From Pontibacter anaerobius (GTDB lineage: Bacteria; Bacteroidota; Bacteroidia; Cytophagales; Hymenobacteraceae): a DNA stretch of 64,000 nt. The position numbers and the translations under genes are program-made. The DNA is taken from positions 124,001-188,000 of the forward strand of contig NZ_JAPFQO010000005.1 of assembly GCF_026241195.1 (NCBI RefSeq), read 5' to 3'. The notes below the pieces were generated by a model that was given only the letters and a program-made list of their open reading frames with translations, was not told where the DNA came from and searched no databases. Shown one piece after another: positions 35,945 through 45,691 of the stretch (the stretch's first letter is position 1; each line of letters begins with the position of its first letter).

Positions 35945-38900
35945 TTACCTTCGGGTGCTCACAACCTGCAGCTTATCGTTATTCTTTCCCAGGAGAAAGT
36001 ATACTTCCCCCTTCGCATTCCTCACCTGCCCCATTCTCCGAACCTGCCCCTTTGTAAAGAAACCTGACTCTTTGGACTTTACTACATCATACAAGCCGTT
36101 CCCTTTGCCCTGCAGCACAAGGCCATAGTTTGCGTCATATTGTCCCAGTTCCGGCAGCACATCCAGGAAATTTCCGGCCAGCAGAATGTCCAGGTGTCCG
36201 TCCTGGTTGTAATCAAGCGTCTCGATGGCATGGATCGGGGAAAACTGCACCTCTACCGGCAGCGCTTTCAGGGAAAATTTCATGTTGCCGTCGTTAATCA
36301 GGAAGGAGGAGTTTGGGTTATCTACCTTTCTGACCACTGCCTTTTTCAGCTCTTCCTCGGGCAGTATCTCATGCAGCTGCTTACCGGCATAATCCACATG
36401 CTTTACAAATTTCTTTTTGATGCTGGGCACCTGCTTCTGCAGGTCCTGTTTCAGGATCATAGGGTACGCCTTGCCATCCTCAGCATAGCAGTTGATGATC
36501 TGCTCAACGGTGCCATTCCCTTCAAAGTCGTGCACATACATCTCCACGGGCTGCTTCTGACTGGCTGCCAGACGACTGTTACGCCCTAAGTTACCAAGTA
36601 TAAAGTCCGTGTCGCCGTCGTTATCTACATCAGCTGTTTTAATGGTATTCCACCAGCCGGAGGAGTTTGGCACCTCGGTTTTACTTTTTAGGCTTCGCCC
36701 TTTTTCATTCGCGAACACGGTAACAGGCATCCAATCTCCTACCATTACCAGCTCCGGGTATGTATCACCGTTCAGGTCTACCCATACTGCTTCAGAGATC
36801 ATGCCCAGCTCATTTGCGGGCAAATACCGCTTGGTGTAGTTTTTAAAATTACCGGTGCCATCGTTCACATAAAGGTAGCTGGGCGGAGCATACCCGTAGC
36901 CTCCCGGAATCATGCGCCCCCCAATAAACAGATCAATGTCCCCGTCCTGGTCAAAGTCTGCAGCGGCTACACAGGAGGCATTTGTTTCCAGGTTGGGCAA
37001 CCTGTTCTCCTTTTTGAAATTCCCCTTCCCGTCATTTATGTAGAGCCTGTCCAGCAACTGAGGCGCGTTAGCCACAAACTCATTGCTGCCTGTCACCACC
37101 ATCAGGTCAAGGTCACGGTCGCCGTCGGCATCAAAGAACTTCGCCGCTATATCCTCAGAAGCCCTGTCCGCTTCAAAAACAACTGAGGCGGCCTCCACAA
37201 ACGTACCATCCTTTTGCTGCAGGAACAGCTTCTTGTCGCCCCCTGCTGCACCACCTACATACACATCGTCCAGTCCGTCACCATTTACATCTCCCGTGGC
37301 CAGCGCAGGCCCTTGAGTAGAGAACATCTGTTTTAGCAGTGCATCCCGGTTATAGTCCACAAAATTGCTCTCCTGATGCGCATAAGCCAGTTTTACAGCC
37401 TCTGTGGCATCATAGAATGGCTTGCCCGGGTTCTTTTTTTCAGGAGTGTACAGTTTGTCTGCCTGCTGGTAACCAAGTATAAGATCCTGGTCAGGCTTCA
37501 CCTGCTGTAGCACCTGCATGTTATCGTCCGGCCATATCACCCGGACAGAATCTATCACAGCCTCTTTGCCTAAACCGAACACGAGCGTCAGGTCTACAGA
37601 CGACTCGAAGCCGCGGTTTGGCATTTGCTGCAGGTATACCGTTTTACCCGGCTGATACACGTATACTTTTGCCCCTATCCCATTCAGGTTCGCTTGCCCC
37701 CCCTTTAGCTTCACCCGCAGAAAGTGGTTGCCCAGCCTTTCAGAGGCATTGTTTTTATAGATGGACACCGGCATGTTCACGTTGTTTACAACCAGATCCA
37801 GGTCACCGTCGTTATCCAGGTCGCCGTAGGCAGCGCCGTTAGAGAAACCCGGCTTGCCCAAGCCCCAGTTCTTTGCCTGGTTTTCAAACTGCAGGTTGCC
37901 CTTGTTCTGGAACGCATAGTTCGGGATAGGCGTGGACGTCATTTTGGAGATCAGCTCTTTATTATACTTATAACCGCCGCCTCCTTCTGCCGCTTTGCGC
38001 ATCGTTTCCTCGTTGCCCAGAAAGTTCACAAAATCCTGGTCCGTCAGGTCCTGGTAAATCCCGTTGGCCACAAAGATGTCTTTCAGTCCGTCGTTGTCCA
38101 TATCGAACAGCAAAGCGCCCCAGCTCCAGTCGGTAGCATGCACCCCCGCCAGGCGGGCCACCTCGCTAAAGGTATTGTCGCCATTGTTGAGATGGAGCAT
38201 GTTCTGCATGTACTGGTAATGAAAATCGCGTGACAGCTTTAGCTGCTGCAGATCATAGTTCTCGTAGGTAGAGGTTCTTTTCAGCCTGGCATCGTTGCCA
38301 GGGAGCATATCCGTTACAAAGATATCCTGGTACTCGTCGTTGTTGAGGTCGGCTATATCCGCCCCCATCGAGGAAAGGCTTTCATGAGGCATCCACTCTT
38401 TACTGGCTTCTGTGAAGGTGCCGTTCTGGTTGTTGATGTAGAGGTAATCCCGCTCGTAGAAATCGTTGGAGATGAAAATATCCAGCCAGTTGTCGTTGTT
38501 CACATCTCCGATGGTAATGCCCAGGCCGAACCCGATCAGGCTGCCATATATCCCGGCCTCTTCACTTACATCAGTAAAAATTCCGTTGTCGTTGCGGAGT
38601 AGTTTGTCGCCGCCCAGGCTGTTGCGTTTGGTGCGGAGATTGGTATACCCTAAGCTACTTACCGGATAAGAACTGTTGTTGAGCAGGTAAACATCCAGGT
38701 CGCCATCCCGGTCGTAGTCAAAGAAAGTAGCGTGCGTAGAAAAGCCTTCATCATCCAGGCTATAAGCCGTGGCTTTTTCGGAAAAAGAAGGTATACCCTG
38801 GCCGGTGATACCGTTATTTATGAAAAGCTCGTTTTTACGGTTATCACCGTTTACCTCTCCTGCATTACAGACATAAATATCCAGCAGTCCATCCCCGTTC

Positions 38901-39277
38901 ACATCGGCCATGGTCACCCCTGTACTCCAGGCCTGGTTGCCTCCTACCCCTGCCAACTCGGTTACATCCTCGAACTTGAAACCGCCCTTGTTCAGGTATA
39001 GCCTGTTCTGTCCTGTGTTCGAGGTAAGGTAAATATCCGGCAGGCCGTCATTGTTCACATCACCGATAGCCACGCCACCACCATTGTAGAAGTTGCGGTA
39101 GTTAAAGATGTTCATCTCCTCGTTGCTTTCCACATTGTTGATGAAGTCAACGTTAGTGGCAGAAGCAGCGAGCTCCTCGAACAGGGTGGCTTCCTGCCGT
39201 GGAGTTTTCTTATTACAGGCAAAGCACAAGATAAGGAGGAGGCCAAGTGTTGCCTTAGGATTAATTCTTTTTACCAT
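35945..39277 (-). CDS. CRTAC1-type FG-GAP/VCBS and ASPIC/UnbV lipoprotein
   Basis: A 1110-aa lipoprotein starting at ATG 39277 (MVKRINPKATLGLLLILC, lipobox FAC); a GTG six codons earlier (39295) is also possible. Like its neighbour it has two arrays of FG-GAP/VCBS blades (AIGDVNNDGLPDIYLTSN, DVNGDGLLDIYV, DLDNDGDLDLVVNN) around an ASPIC/UnbV domain (about 520-610, GIGAKVYVYQPGK, MPNRGFESSVD). The two paralogues align end to end, which implies a tandem duplication that has since diverged. It lies 113 bp after susD with a 15-bp hairpin in between. Ligand unknown. Confidence 0.9.
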   Translation of the reverse strand: MVKRINPKATLGLLLILCFACNKKTPRQEATLFEELAASATNVDFINNVESNEEMNIFNYRNFYNGGGVAIGDVNNDGLPDIYLTSNTGQNRLYLNKGGFKFEDVTELAGVGGNQAWSTGVTMADVNGDGLLDIYVCNAGEVNGDNRKNELFINNGITGQGIPSFSEKATAYSLDDEGFSTHATFFDYDRDGDLDVYLLNNSSYPVSSLGYTNLRTKRNSLGGDKLLRNDNGIFTDVSEEAGIYGSLIGFGLGITIGDVNNDNWLDIFISNDFYERDYLYINNQNGTFTEASKEWMPHESLSSMGADIADLNNDEYQDIFVTDMLPGNDARLKRTSTYENYDLQQLKLSRDFHYQYMQNMLHLNNGDNTFSEVARLAGVHATDWSWGALLFDMDNDGLKDIFVANGIYQDLTDQDFVNFLGNEETMRKAAEGGGGYKYNKELISKMTSTPIPNYAFQNKGNLQFENQAKNWGLGKPGFSNGAAYGDLDNDGDLDLVVNNVNMPVSIYKNNASERLGNHFLRVKLKGGQANLNGIGAKVYVYQPGKTVYLQQMPNRGFESSVDLTLVFGLGKEAVIDSVRVIWPDDNMQVLQQVKPDQDLILGYQQADKLYTPEKKNPGKPFYDATEAVKLAYAHQESNFVDYNRDALLKQMFSTQGPALATGDVNGDGLDDVYVGGAAGGDKKLFLQQKDGTFVEAASVVFEADRASEDIAAKFFDADGDRDLDLMVVTGSNEFVANAPQLLDRLYINDGKGNFKKENRLPNLETNASCVAAADFDQDGDIDLFIGGRMIPGGYGYAPPSYLYVNDGTGNFKNYTKRYLPANELGMISEAVWVDLNGDTYPELVMVGDWMPVTVFANEKGRSLKSKTEVPNSSGWWNTIKTADVDNDGDTDFILGNLGRNSRLAASQKQPVEMYVHDFEGNGTVEQIINCYAEDGKAYPMILKQDLQKQVPSIKKKFVKHVDYAGKQLHEILPEEELKKAVVRKVDNPNSSFLINDGNMKFSLKALPVEVQFSPIHAIETLDYNQDGHLDILLAGNFLDVLPELGQYDANYGLVLQGKGNGLYDVVKSKESGFFTKGQVRRMGQVRNAKGEVYFLLGKNNDKLQVVSTRR

Positions 39278-39328
39278 TGCCCGACAAAAGCTCACACGTA
39301 ATAATATAATACCATACTCTAATATACA

Positions 39329-39362
39329 GAAAGGAAGTAAGTTCTACAACTTACTTCCTTTC
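39329..39362 (-). other. 15-bp perfect hairpin between susD and the first CRTAC1 gene
   Basis: GAAAGGAAGTAAGTT / AACTTACTTCCTTTC with a 4-nt loop, 28 bp beyond the susD stop. No T-run follows on the minus strand, so it may be an mRNA processing or stabilising element, or an attenuator, rather than a full terminator. Confidence 0.6.
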
Positions 39363-39390
39363 CAATAAGCTTACAGCTTTAGTGTGTTAG

Positions 39391-40920
39391 TTAATAGCCC
39401 GGGTTCTGTTTTAGGTTAGGGTTATTGGACAATTGCTGTGCAGGAATTGGGAACAGGATGCGGTGCGGCTGCGTGTTAGTTTTAAACTGCCAGGTGCTAC
39501 CTGTATACTTACCAAAACGGATCAGATCGTTTCTTCGCCAGCCTTCCCAAGCCAACTCTCTGCCGCGTTCCTCCAACAGCGTATCCAGTGTTATGGATGT
39601 GAGCGGAGCAACATCAGCACGTTCGCGCACCTCGTTTACCAGCAGCAATGCTTCTCCTGCATTACCCAGGCGCAGCAGCGCCTCTGCTTTCATCAAAAGT
39701 ACGTCGGCATAGCGGAAAACAACTAAGTCATTGTCCTGGTCGTTGCGGCTGTTATTACGTTGCACTTCATACTTCACGTTGCGCACCCCCTCATTCTGAA
39801 GGGCTCTTTCGAGAGAAGATATCTCCGGTGTAAAAACCAAGTCCTTTTCTTTGTTGTCGACAGCATCAGTGTACGTGATCACTTGTCCGCTGTTATCCAA
39901 CTGTGGGCCGGCCAACCACATGGCTTTCCGTTTATCAGTATCTGAGAACTTATTGTAGAACTCTGCCCTGGTTGCAAAACCATTCCAAGGACTGGCTGCC
40001 AATCCGTACACTACCCCCTGCGCATAGTGCAGGGTTCGCATTTGCATGTTCATACCACCTGCCAATACCTTGTCGTACGGGATCACGAATATATTCTCTT
40101 TGTAGGTGTCTGCGATGCGCACATTGTTAACCGCAAAGTTTTCCAGATAATCATCATTAAGAGCAAAACCAGCAGGTGAGTTTATCACGGCATTGGTAGC
40201 ATCCAGGGCCTTCTGCCACTGTGGCGTACCTGTATACACTTCGGCATTCAAATAAAGCTTAGCCAAAAGGGTATTGGCAGCCCCTTGCGTAAAGCGGCTG
40301 TATGTTGCCAAACCAGCATCCTCTCTCAGGTTTGGCAGAGATTCTAATATCTCCTTTTCAATAAAGTCATACACTTCCTGCCGGGTATTCTGAGGAGGGT
40401 TTCCGGGAGGGGTGTCTTCGGTCAGGATGGCAACATTGCCGAACATGTCAAGCAACCAAAAATAGGCGAAGGCACGCAACATCCTAACTTCACTGACAAC
40501 GGTTTCCTTTCCCTGTACTTCCAGGTTATTGTTTTTTAGGCCTGCCAGGTTAATGTTAGCTGACGCAATAATACCATAAGCCCACTCCCAAGAGCCGTTC
40601 ATCTGCCCTGGTGACACCGGAGTCCACTCATGCTTGGCCATTTGCTGCCATGACCCGTTGTCGTACCAGTCCGGGCCGCGGGTTGGCACCACCAGTTCAT
40701 CTGTGGTGGCCTCGTTCAGTACGAGTACCGGGTCCAGGAAGCCTCGCAGCTGTCCGTAAGTAGACCCGACGATAGACAGAAACTCTTCCTCATTTGAGGG
40801 AAACTTGCTGGCTTCTGCCTGGTCAAACACCTCTGCATCCAGTTCACATGCCTGTACACCTAGCAGCACACCGGCCAGGGATGCAACAGTTAACACTTTT
40901 TTTATAGTATATCTTTTCAT
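39391..40920 (-). CDS. SusD/RagB family outer-membrane lipoprotein
   Basis: A 509-aa lipoprotein (lipobox Cys25, LLGVQACELD). SusD landmarks: an N-terminal TPR-like helical set with VVSEVRMLRAFAYFWLLDMFGNVAILTE (about 140-165), and the C-terminal RERGRELAWEGWRRNDLIRFGKY and NPNLKQNPGY ending. SusD caps the SusC barrel and binds the substrate at the surface. It lies 53 bp after the susC gene. No glycoside hydrolase is present, so the substrate need not be a glycan. Confidence 0.93.
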   Translation of the reverse strand: MKRYTIKKVLTVASLAGVLLGVQACELDAEVFDQAEASKFPSNEEEFLSIVGSTYGQLRGFLDPVLVLNEATTDELVVPTRGPDWYDNGSWQQMAKHEWTPVSPGQMNGSWEWAYGIIASANINLAGLKNNNLEVQGKETVVSEVRMLRAFAYFWLLDMFGNVAILTEDTPPGNPPQNTRQEVYDFIEKEILESLPNLREDAGLATYSRFTQGAANTLLAKLYLNAEVYTGTPQWQKALDATNAVINSPAGFALNDDYLENFAVNNVRIADTYKENIFVIPYDKVLAGGMNMQMRTLHYAQGVVYGLAASPWNGFATRAEFYNKFSDTDKRKAMWLAGPQLDNSGQVITYTDAVDNKEKDLVFTPEISSLERALQNEGVRNVKYEVQRNNSRNDQDNDLVVFRYADVLLMKAEALLRLGNAGEALLLVNEVRERADVAPLTSITLDTLLEERGRELAWEGWRRNDLIRFGKYTGSTWQFKTNTQPHRILFPIPAQQLSNNPNLKQNPGY

Positions 40921-40973
40921 ACGAAGTCTCTTGAATTAACCTTGATCTCTAAAACATTGTAATGGAGTAGCTT

Positions 40974-43900
40974 CTAAAGCGTTAAAGAAACTCCGAATGA
41001 GAAGGATCGCGTTCTTGGGTAAAAAGTAACCGGCTCAATTCCTGGGGAAAGGTTTGTTTCTATGTCTGATCCACCATAAATATCACGTGTTGCTCCCAGC
41101 CTTGGCTCAGGGTCAATGCCGCGGTAGCCTGTGATGACAAATGTGTTGTTACCCGCGATGTAAACCTGCATGTTGCTGATATACTTCCAAAACTCAGGTA
41201 GCTGGTAAGACAAACGGAAGTTATCCAGGCGCACAAAGTCGGCATCCTCTACCCAAAGGCTGGAGAAAGCGGGTGACAAGCCCTCCGGAATACCGGTTGA
41301 GAAGGCATCACTGATCACGTTATTACTAGGGAAACGGTTAGGGTTAGCAGAGTAAATATAAGGTCCATTCACGATCTGATGCCCTATAGCGCCCCTGAAC
41401 AGGAAGTTAAAGCTGAAGCTTTTGTATGAGAAACTGTTGCCCCAGCCAAAAGTAAGGTCTGGGTTGGCATCGCCCAGATAATCGCGGTCCACACCGAATG
41501 GGTCATCGCCGCCGCCGCCTAAGTCTTTCCAGATATATCTCGGGCTACCATCTTCGTTTACGCCAAATCCTTCAAAAACAGGTCCGTAGAATTGGCCAAT
41601 AGGTTTACCTTCCTGCAGCACCACCGGCTGCGCAATACCGCCCTGGCCGCTACCAAACCCTCCATATGTTCTGGGCGTGGTTGGGTCATATTCAAAGATT
41701 CCGGAACTCAGGGAAATGATCTCGTTCTTGTTGTGTGCCAGGTTAAGGTTGGTGTTCCACTGGAAGTCCCCTTTGTCCATCACGAGATAATCCAGGGCAA
41801 GCTCAATTCCTTTGTTGTTGATCTCACCTACGTTTGCCAGGATGCTGTTCGTAACGGCTGTTAATTGATCGGAGCCATATTTAGTACCTATAGCGATTGG
41901 GTAGTTAAAAAGCAGGTCTTTTGTATCCTTATTATAAAACTCCAGAGATCCGTTTAAACGGCCACCCAGGAAAGCAAAGTCCACACCTATGTTGGTCATC
42001 GCAGAAGTTTCCCACTTTAGATCCGGGTTAGCATTCTGGCTATAGGCATAGCCACGCTGGAAGCCGCCGTCAGTAAAATAGTACCCCCCAGGGCCATACA
42101 ACAGACGTGAAGCATAATCCGCAATACCTTCCTGGTTGCCTGTCACACCATAACCTACACGCAGTTTCAGGTCATCTATAAAAGACACTCCCTGCATAAA
42201 ATCCTCCTCAATGAGGCGCCATCCCACGGAAACAGAAGGGAACCATCCCCAGCGATTGTTTTCACCGAAGCGTGAAGAGCCATCACGCCGGATGTTGGAG
42301 GTTAGCAAATATTTGTCTTTATAAGAGTAGTTAAGGCGGCCGATGAGGCCAACGAGAATGGCTTCGGACTTGTAGGATCCAACTTCTCTGTTGGTAGAGT
42401 TTGTATCATCTATGTTGGCGTTACCAGCGTCCAGGTTGTTATACCCCAAGGCATTCGGGAACCTGCTGTTACCAGCACTAAATCCTTCGTTTGACAATTT
42501 TTGGTAAGTATAACCACCCAGCAACGTATATCGGTGGTCACCTGACTCCCTCTCATATTGGGCTGTAAGCTCCATCAACCTATCAATCACCTCTCTTTGA
42601 GAACGGTTTGCATAGGCAATGTTATTACCGTTTGCCTTAAAGGTACTTGGCCTGAAAAAGCCATTAAGGCTGTTAAAATTGTTTACAGAGGTGTTTACGC
42701 CTAACCGTAGCCCTTGCACAGGCTCTAAGTATACTTTCAGGTTAGCCAGCGTTTGCTTTTCACGTGCCTCATTAGTGATTTGCTGCATCCTGGCCACCGG
42801 GTTCTCGATTTCGAAACCTCCTGGTATTCTTGCACCGTTAAATTCATCAAAACCTTCAACCCCAGGCTGAAGGTAGGTGCCGTTATCGTTGTAAACCGGG
42901 AAGGTAGGATTAACCCTGCCAGCCGTCAGGAAAGAGAAATAGTCTACAAAGTTCTTGTTACTAACCTGCTGAGAGAGCAACAGCTGGATTTCCAGTTTAT
43001 CGTCTAAAGCCTTTTGAGACAGATTCAGTCGCGAGTTAAGGCGGTCAAAACCGGAATTGATGGCAATACCTGGCTGATCGAGGTATACCACCGAGCCGCG
43101 GTAGTTAAAGTTATCCGTGCCTCCTGAAACAGCCACGCTATAGTTCTGGCTAATTGCCTTGCGGGTTATCTCATCAAACCAGTCGGTTCGTGCCCCATAG
43201 TCGTTAGCTGAAACGTCCAGGCCAAGTTCACTCAGTTTAGAAACATACTCATCCGGTGACAAGAAGTCCAGGGTTTTGGAAACCTCTTCCAGGCCAACGT
43301 AGCTGCTCACCTCTACGGTAGGTTTGCCAGGCTGACCACGTTTTGTTGTAATGATAATTACTCCGTTAGAGCCCCTTGAGCCATAAATGGCAGCTGCAGA
43401 GGCATCTTTCAGCACGTCCATGGAGGCAATATCTTCTGGCGCAACCGTATTCAGGTCTGCTCCAGCCACACCGTCAATAACGATAAGCGGTTCACTGTTG
43501 GCGCTCAGGGATGATGTTCCTCTCAAGCGGATTGCAGGACGGTTGTTGGTTGGGTCACCGCCTGATGAAACGATATTAAGACCTGCCACTTTACCCTGCA
43601 CAGCCTGCATGGGGTTGTTAATAACGCCATTGTTCAGGTCTTCTGCTGAAACGGTGGCAGTTGCCCCGGTAACATCGGCCTTTTTCTGTGTGCCATACCC
43701 CGTAACAACTACCTCTCCGAGTGCTTTAGCATCGGTAGCCATGGTAACGTTAATAACGGATTGGTTATTGATCGGCACTTCCTGTCGCTGGTAACCTAAA
43801 AAGGAGATAACCAGGGTGCCGTTAGGGTCTGGCACGTTCAACGTGAAGTTACCGTTTGCGTCTGTGGCAGTACCTATTGTGGTTCCTTTAACAAGCACAG

Positions 43901-44129
43901 TGGCACCAGGTATACCCGCACCGGTATTGTCTGTAACTTTTCCTTTAACCTCTACCCTTTGCTGCTGCACCAGAGAGAAATCGCTTAACGTGTTTGGCAC
44001 TTCTGCCAGCGCATAACCTTGGGAAAAACAAAGGGAAGCCAATAATACCGCGAGCACCCTCTTCTGCGGCAGACATCTTAAGGGCGTGCCTTGGAACAGC
44101 ACACCGGGGGTAAAGTAGATTTTTCTCAT
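40974..44129 (-). CDS. SusC/RagA family TonB-linked outer-membrane protein
   Basis: A 1051-aa TonB-dependent transporter. After the signal sequence comes a carboxypeptidase-like regulatory domain (about 55-135, VKGKVTDNTGAGIPGATVLVKG), then the TonB-plug with the SusC signature (LGEVVVTGYGTQKKADVTGA, DVLKDASAAAIYGSRGSNGV) and a 22-strand barrel ending in SFSFGVSLTL. It imports a ligand captured by SusD, using TonB energy. First gene of the 13-kb series SusC-SusD-CRTAC1-CRTAC1-haloperoxidase; a 668-bp gap upstream probably holds its promoter and regulatory sites. Confidence 0.94.
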   Translation of the reverse strand: MRKIYFTPGVLFQGTPLRCLPQKRVLAVLLASLCFSQGYALAEVPNTLSDFSLVQQQRVEVKGKVTDNTGAGIPGATVLVKGTTIGTATDANGNFTLNVPDPNGTLVISFLGYQRQEVPINNQSVINVTMATDAKALGEVVVTGYGTQKKADVTGATATVSAEDLNNGVINNPMQAVQGKVAGLNIVSSGGDPTNNRPAIRLRGTSSLSANSEPLIVIDGVAGADLNTVAPEDIASMDVLKDASAAAIYGSRGSNGVIIITTKRGQPGKPTVEVSSYVGLEEVSKTLDFLSPDEYVSKLSELGLDVSANDYGARTDWFDEITRKAISQNYSVAVSGGTDNFNYRGSVVYLDQPGIAINSGFDRLNSRLNLSQKALDDKLEIQLLLSQQVSNKNFVDYFSFLTAGRVNPTFPVYNDNGTYLQPGVEGFDEFNGARIPGGFEIENPVARMQQITNEAREKQTLANLKVYLEPVQGLRLGVNTSVNNFNSLNGFFRPSTFKANGNNIAYANRSQREVIDRLMELTAQYERESGDHRYTLLGGYTYQKLSNEGFSAGNSRFPNALGYNNLDAGNANIDDTNSTNREVGSYKSEAILVGLIGRLNYSYKDKYLLTSNIRRDGSSRFGENNRWGWFPSVSVGWRLIEEDFMQGVSFIDDLKLRVGYGVTGNQEGIADYASRLLYGPGGYYFTDGGFQRGYAYSQNANPDLKWETSAMTNIGVDFAFLGGRLNGSLEFYNKDTKDLLFNYPIAIGTKYGSDQLTAVTNSILANVGEINNKGIELALDYLVMDKGDFQWNTNLNLAHNKNEIISLSSGIFEYDPTTPRTYGGFGSGQGGIAQPVVLQEGKPIGQFYGPVFEGFGVNEDGSPRYIWKDLGGGGDDPFGVDRDYLGDANPDLTFGWGNSFSYKSFSFNFLFRGAIGHQIVNGPYIYSANPNRFPSNNVISDAFSTGIPEGLSPAFSSLWVEDADFVRLDNFRLSYQLPEFWKYISNMQVYIAGNNTFVITGYRGIDPEPRLGATRDIYGGSDIETNLSPGIEPVTFYPRTRSFSFGVSLTL

Positions 44130-44797
44130 ACTATGGCTTTAAGGAGTAACACTTTAAATTTATATTCAGAACGCTTACTGGCGTATCTTAAAATCTATGT
44201 ACAAAGTGTGCCATACATGTTGCAAGTACACACTCAAAGTCTACTCATGCTCATGCAGATTAGCTGGCGTTTATTGTTATGTTACAATAGCAAGCCCCCA
44301 ACCAAGCTACATTAAAGTATAACCTCTCTCCTTCTGCCAACAATAGTATTACTGCAAATACTTAACAAACCTACAAAAAGTTTTATATAAATATATAAAA
44401 TACACCTTATAAATAATGATTACTCACTCAGTGTTTAAACACAAGATTAACAACCACATACACCACACACCAAACTCTACCATGCTCTAAAAAAATACAG
44501 GTAACGCCTGCATACCCCCACAGAGACAAGTATGAATTACAACATCTAAAATCACCAAAGCCTACCCCAGCACAAGCCAGCAAGTAGGTTACGCCATGCT
44601 CTCAGAAAAACGGGAAAACAGAACTGGCAGGGGCTATCCCAACCTGTATGAAATTAAAACACATGAGTTAACCCTGCTGTTACGTTGATTAATGCCGCTT
44701 ATAATGCCAACTCAACAGTAGCAATGCCGTTTATAAAAATGTGTTGCATGGTTACTTCTCAGCCATTATGTACCAACACGTTTGTTTTACCAAACAC
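44130..44797. other. AT-rich region upstream of the SusC operon
   Basis: 668 bp, strongly A+T-rich around 44340-44460. No gene, no full TAnnTTTG/TTTG pair and no repeat copy seen. One AAGTATA word at about 44314. It probably contains the leader and control region of susC. Confidence 0.5.
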
Positions 44798-44983
44798 ATG
44801 AAAGCTATGACAAAAGGACATAATCAAAACCTGAATAAGCAGAGCCAGCCGCACGCCAAGAGCTCCGACGACAAAAAAGAGAACCGCCACCTAAGCGACC
44901 AACAGCAGAACAAGAGCCCGAACCAGGGCCGCAACGAGAACAAAGAGCAGTCTGGCGGCACAAAAGGCAAGAACGCCATCTAA
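44798..44983 (+). CDS. small, low-complexity hydrophilic protein
   Basis: A 61-aa product (or 58 aa from the ATG at 44807) rich in Asn, Gln, Lys, Ser and Gly (MTKGHNQNLNKQSQPHAKSS, then NKSPNQGRNENKEQSGGTKG). It is expected to be disordered, like small stress or spore-like basic proteins. No family recognised. A strong terminator follows immediately, which supports a real transcript. Confidence 0.5.
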   Translation: MKAMTKGHNQNLNKQSQPHAKSSDDKKENRHLSDQQQNKSPNQGRNENKEQSGGTKGKNAI

Positions 44984-44996
44984 ATTTAAGCTTATA

Positions 44997-45045
44997 AAAA
45001 CGGGCAGTCCCGGCAGTTTATACTTCTGCCGGGGCTGCCCGTTTT
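44997..45045. terminator. 20-bp terminator with TTTATACTT loop
   Basis: 20-bp stem (44997-45016 with 45026-45045) with one G-T wobble. The 9-nt loop is TTTATACTT, the iterated word of this window. It lies between convergent genes and is likely bidirectional. Confidence 0.85.
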
Positions 45046-45061
45046 AAAATATGATTTACAA

Positions 45062-45691
45062 CTAACGCTTGTCCTTCTTCCTGTCCTCGTAAGCGTCTTT
45101 GGCTTCGCGGCTTTTTTTCAAGGTAGCAAACTCAACCTGCAAGGCGGCGATCTTAATTTTATCACCGGTGTTCAGCAGGTCCAGCACCTCAGATTTACGG
45201 TTGTTCAGCTCCCCCACCACAAACTCGGCGTAAGCCCAGTCTTGCAGGCTCCAGTCCTGGCGATAGGTGCGGGTATACTCCAGTGCCCGGTTAAAGGCAT
45301 CGCGCAGGTGCACAGGTTTCACTTTGCTGATGTTCGTGGTGCCAGCCATCTCTCGCTCCCAACGCTCCAACTCACGCCCGTCCAGGTCTACCAGTTCGCT
45401 CTCATGCCGTTCCTCCCAAGCTTCGTAGCGCTGCTTATAATCGTTGTACTCGCTCCTGGATTTCTCCGAAAGCTTCTTGCTGTTACTGTCCAAGCTATAA
45501 GTCAGCTCCTTAAACTCTTTTTTTACCGTTGGCCACTCGGCAGCCAAGGTGCTATCGGCCTGTCCACTACGCTTCTGCATCCAGGCACGCAGGTCAGCCA
45601 GGTCGCGCTCCAGTTGCGACTGCGCCTGTGCCATGCTAAAAGTCAGTAAGGCCATAGCGGCTGTAAGCAATAATTTCAGAGGTCCTTTCAT
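45062..45691 (-). CDS. exported helical hypothetical protein
   Basis: A 209-aa protein with a signal peptide (MKGPLKLLLTAAMALLTFSM, ending AQAQ). The mature part is almost entirely helical and charged (LERDLADLRAWMQKRSGQ, YNDYKQRYEAWEERHESEL, TLKKSREAKDAYEDRKKDKR), with heptad-like coiled-coil potential. It resembles uncharacterised Bacteroidota periplasmic proteins; no named domain is certain. Convergent with the small low-complexity gene, sharing the terminator. Confidence 0.7.
   Translation of the reverse strand: MKGPLKLLLTAAMALLTFSMAQAQSQLERDLADLRAWMQKRSGQADSTLAAEWPTVKKEFKELTYSLDSNSKKLSEKSRSEYNDYKQRYEAWEERHESELVDLDGRELERWEREMAGTTNISKVKPVHLRDAFNRALEYTRTYRQDWSLQDWAYAEFVVGELNNRKSEVLDLLNTGDKIKIAALQVEFATLKKSREAKDAYEDRKKDKR

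Noticed and set aside
39391..44129. Low density of the word in susC/susD as proof of recent transfer
   Set aside because: Density is only about half the window mean, and the M13 gene, a probable core gene, has none; numbers are too small.
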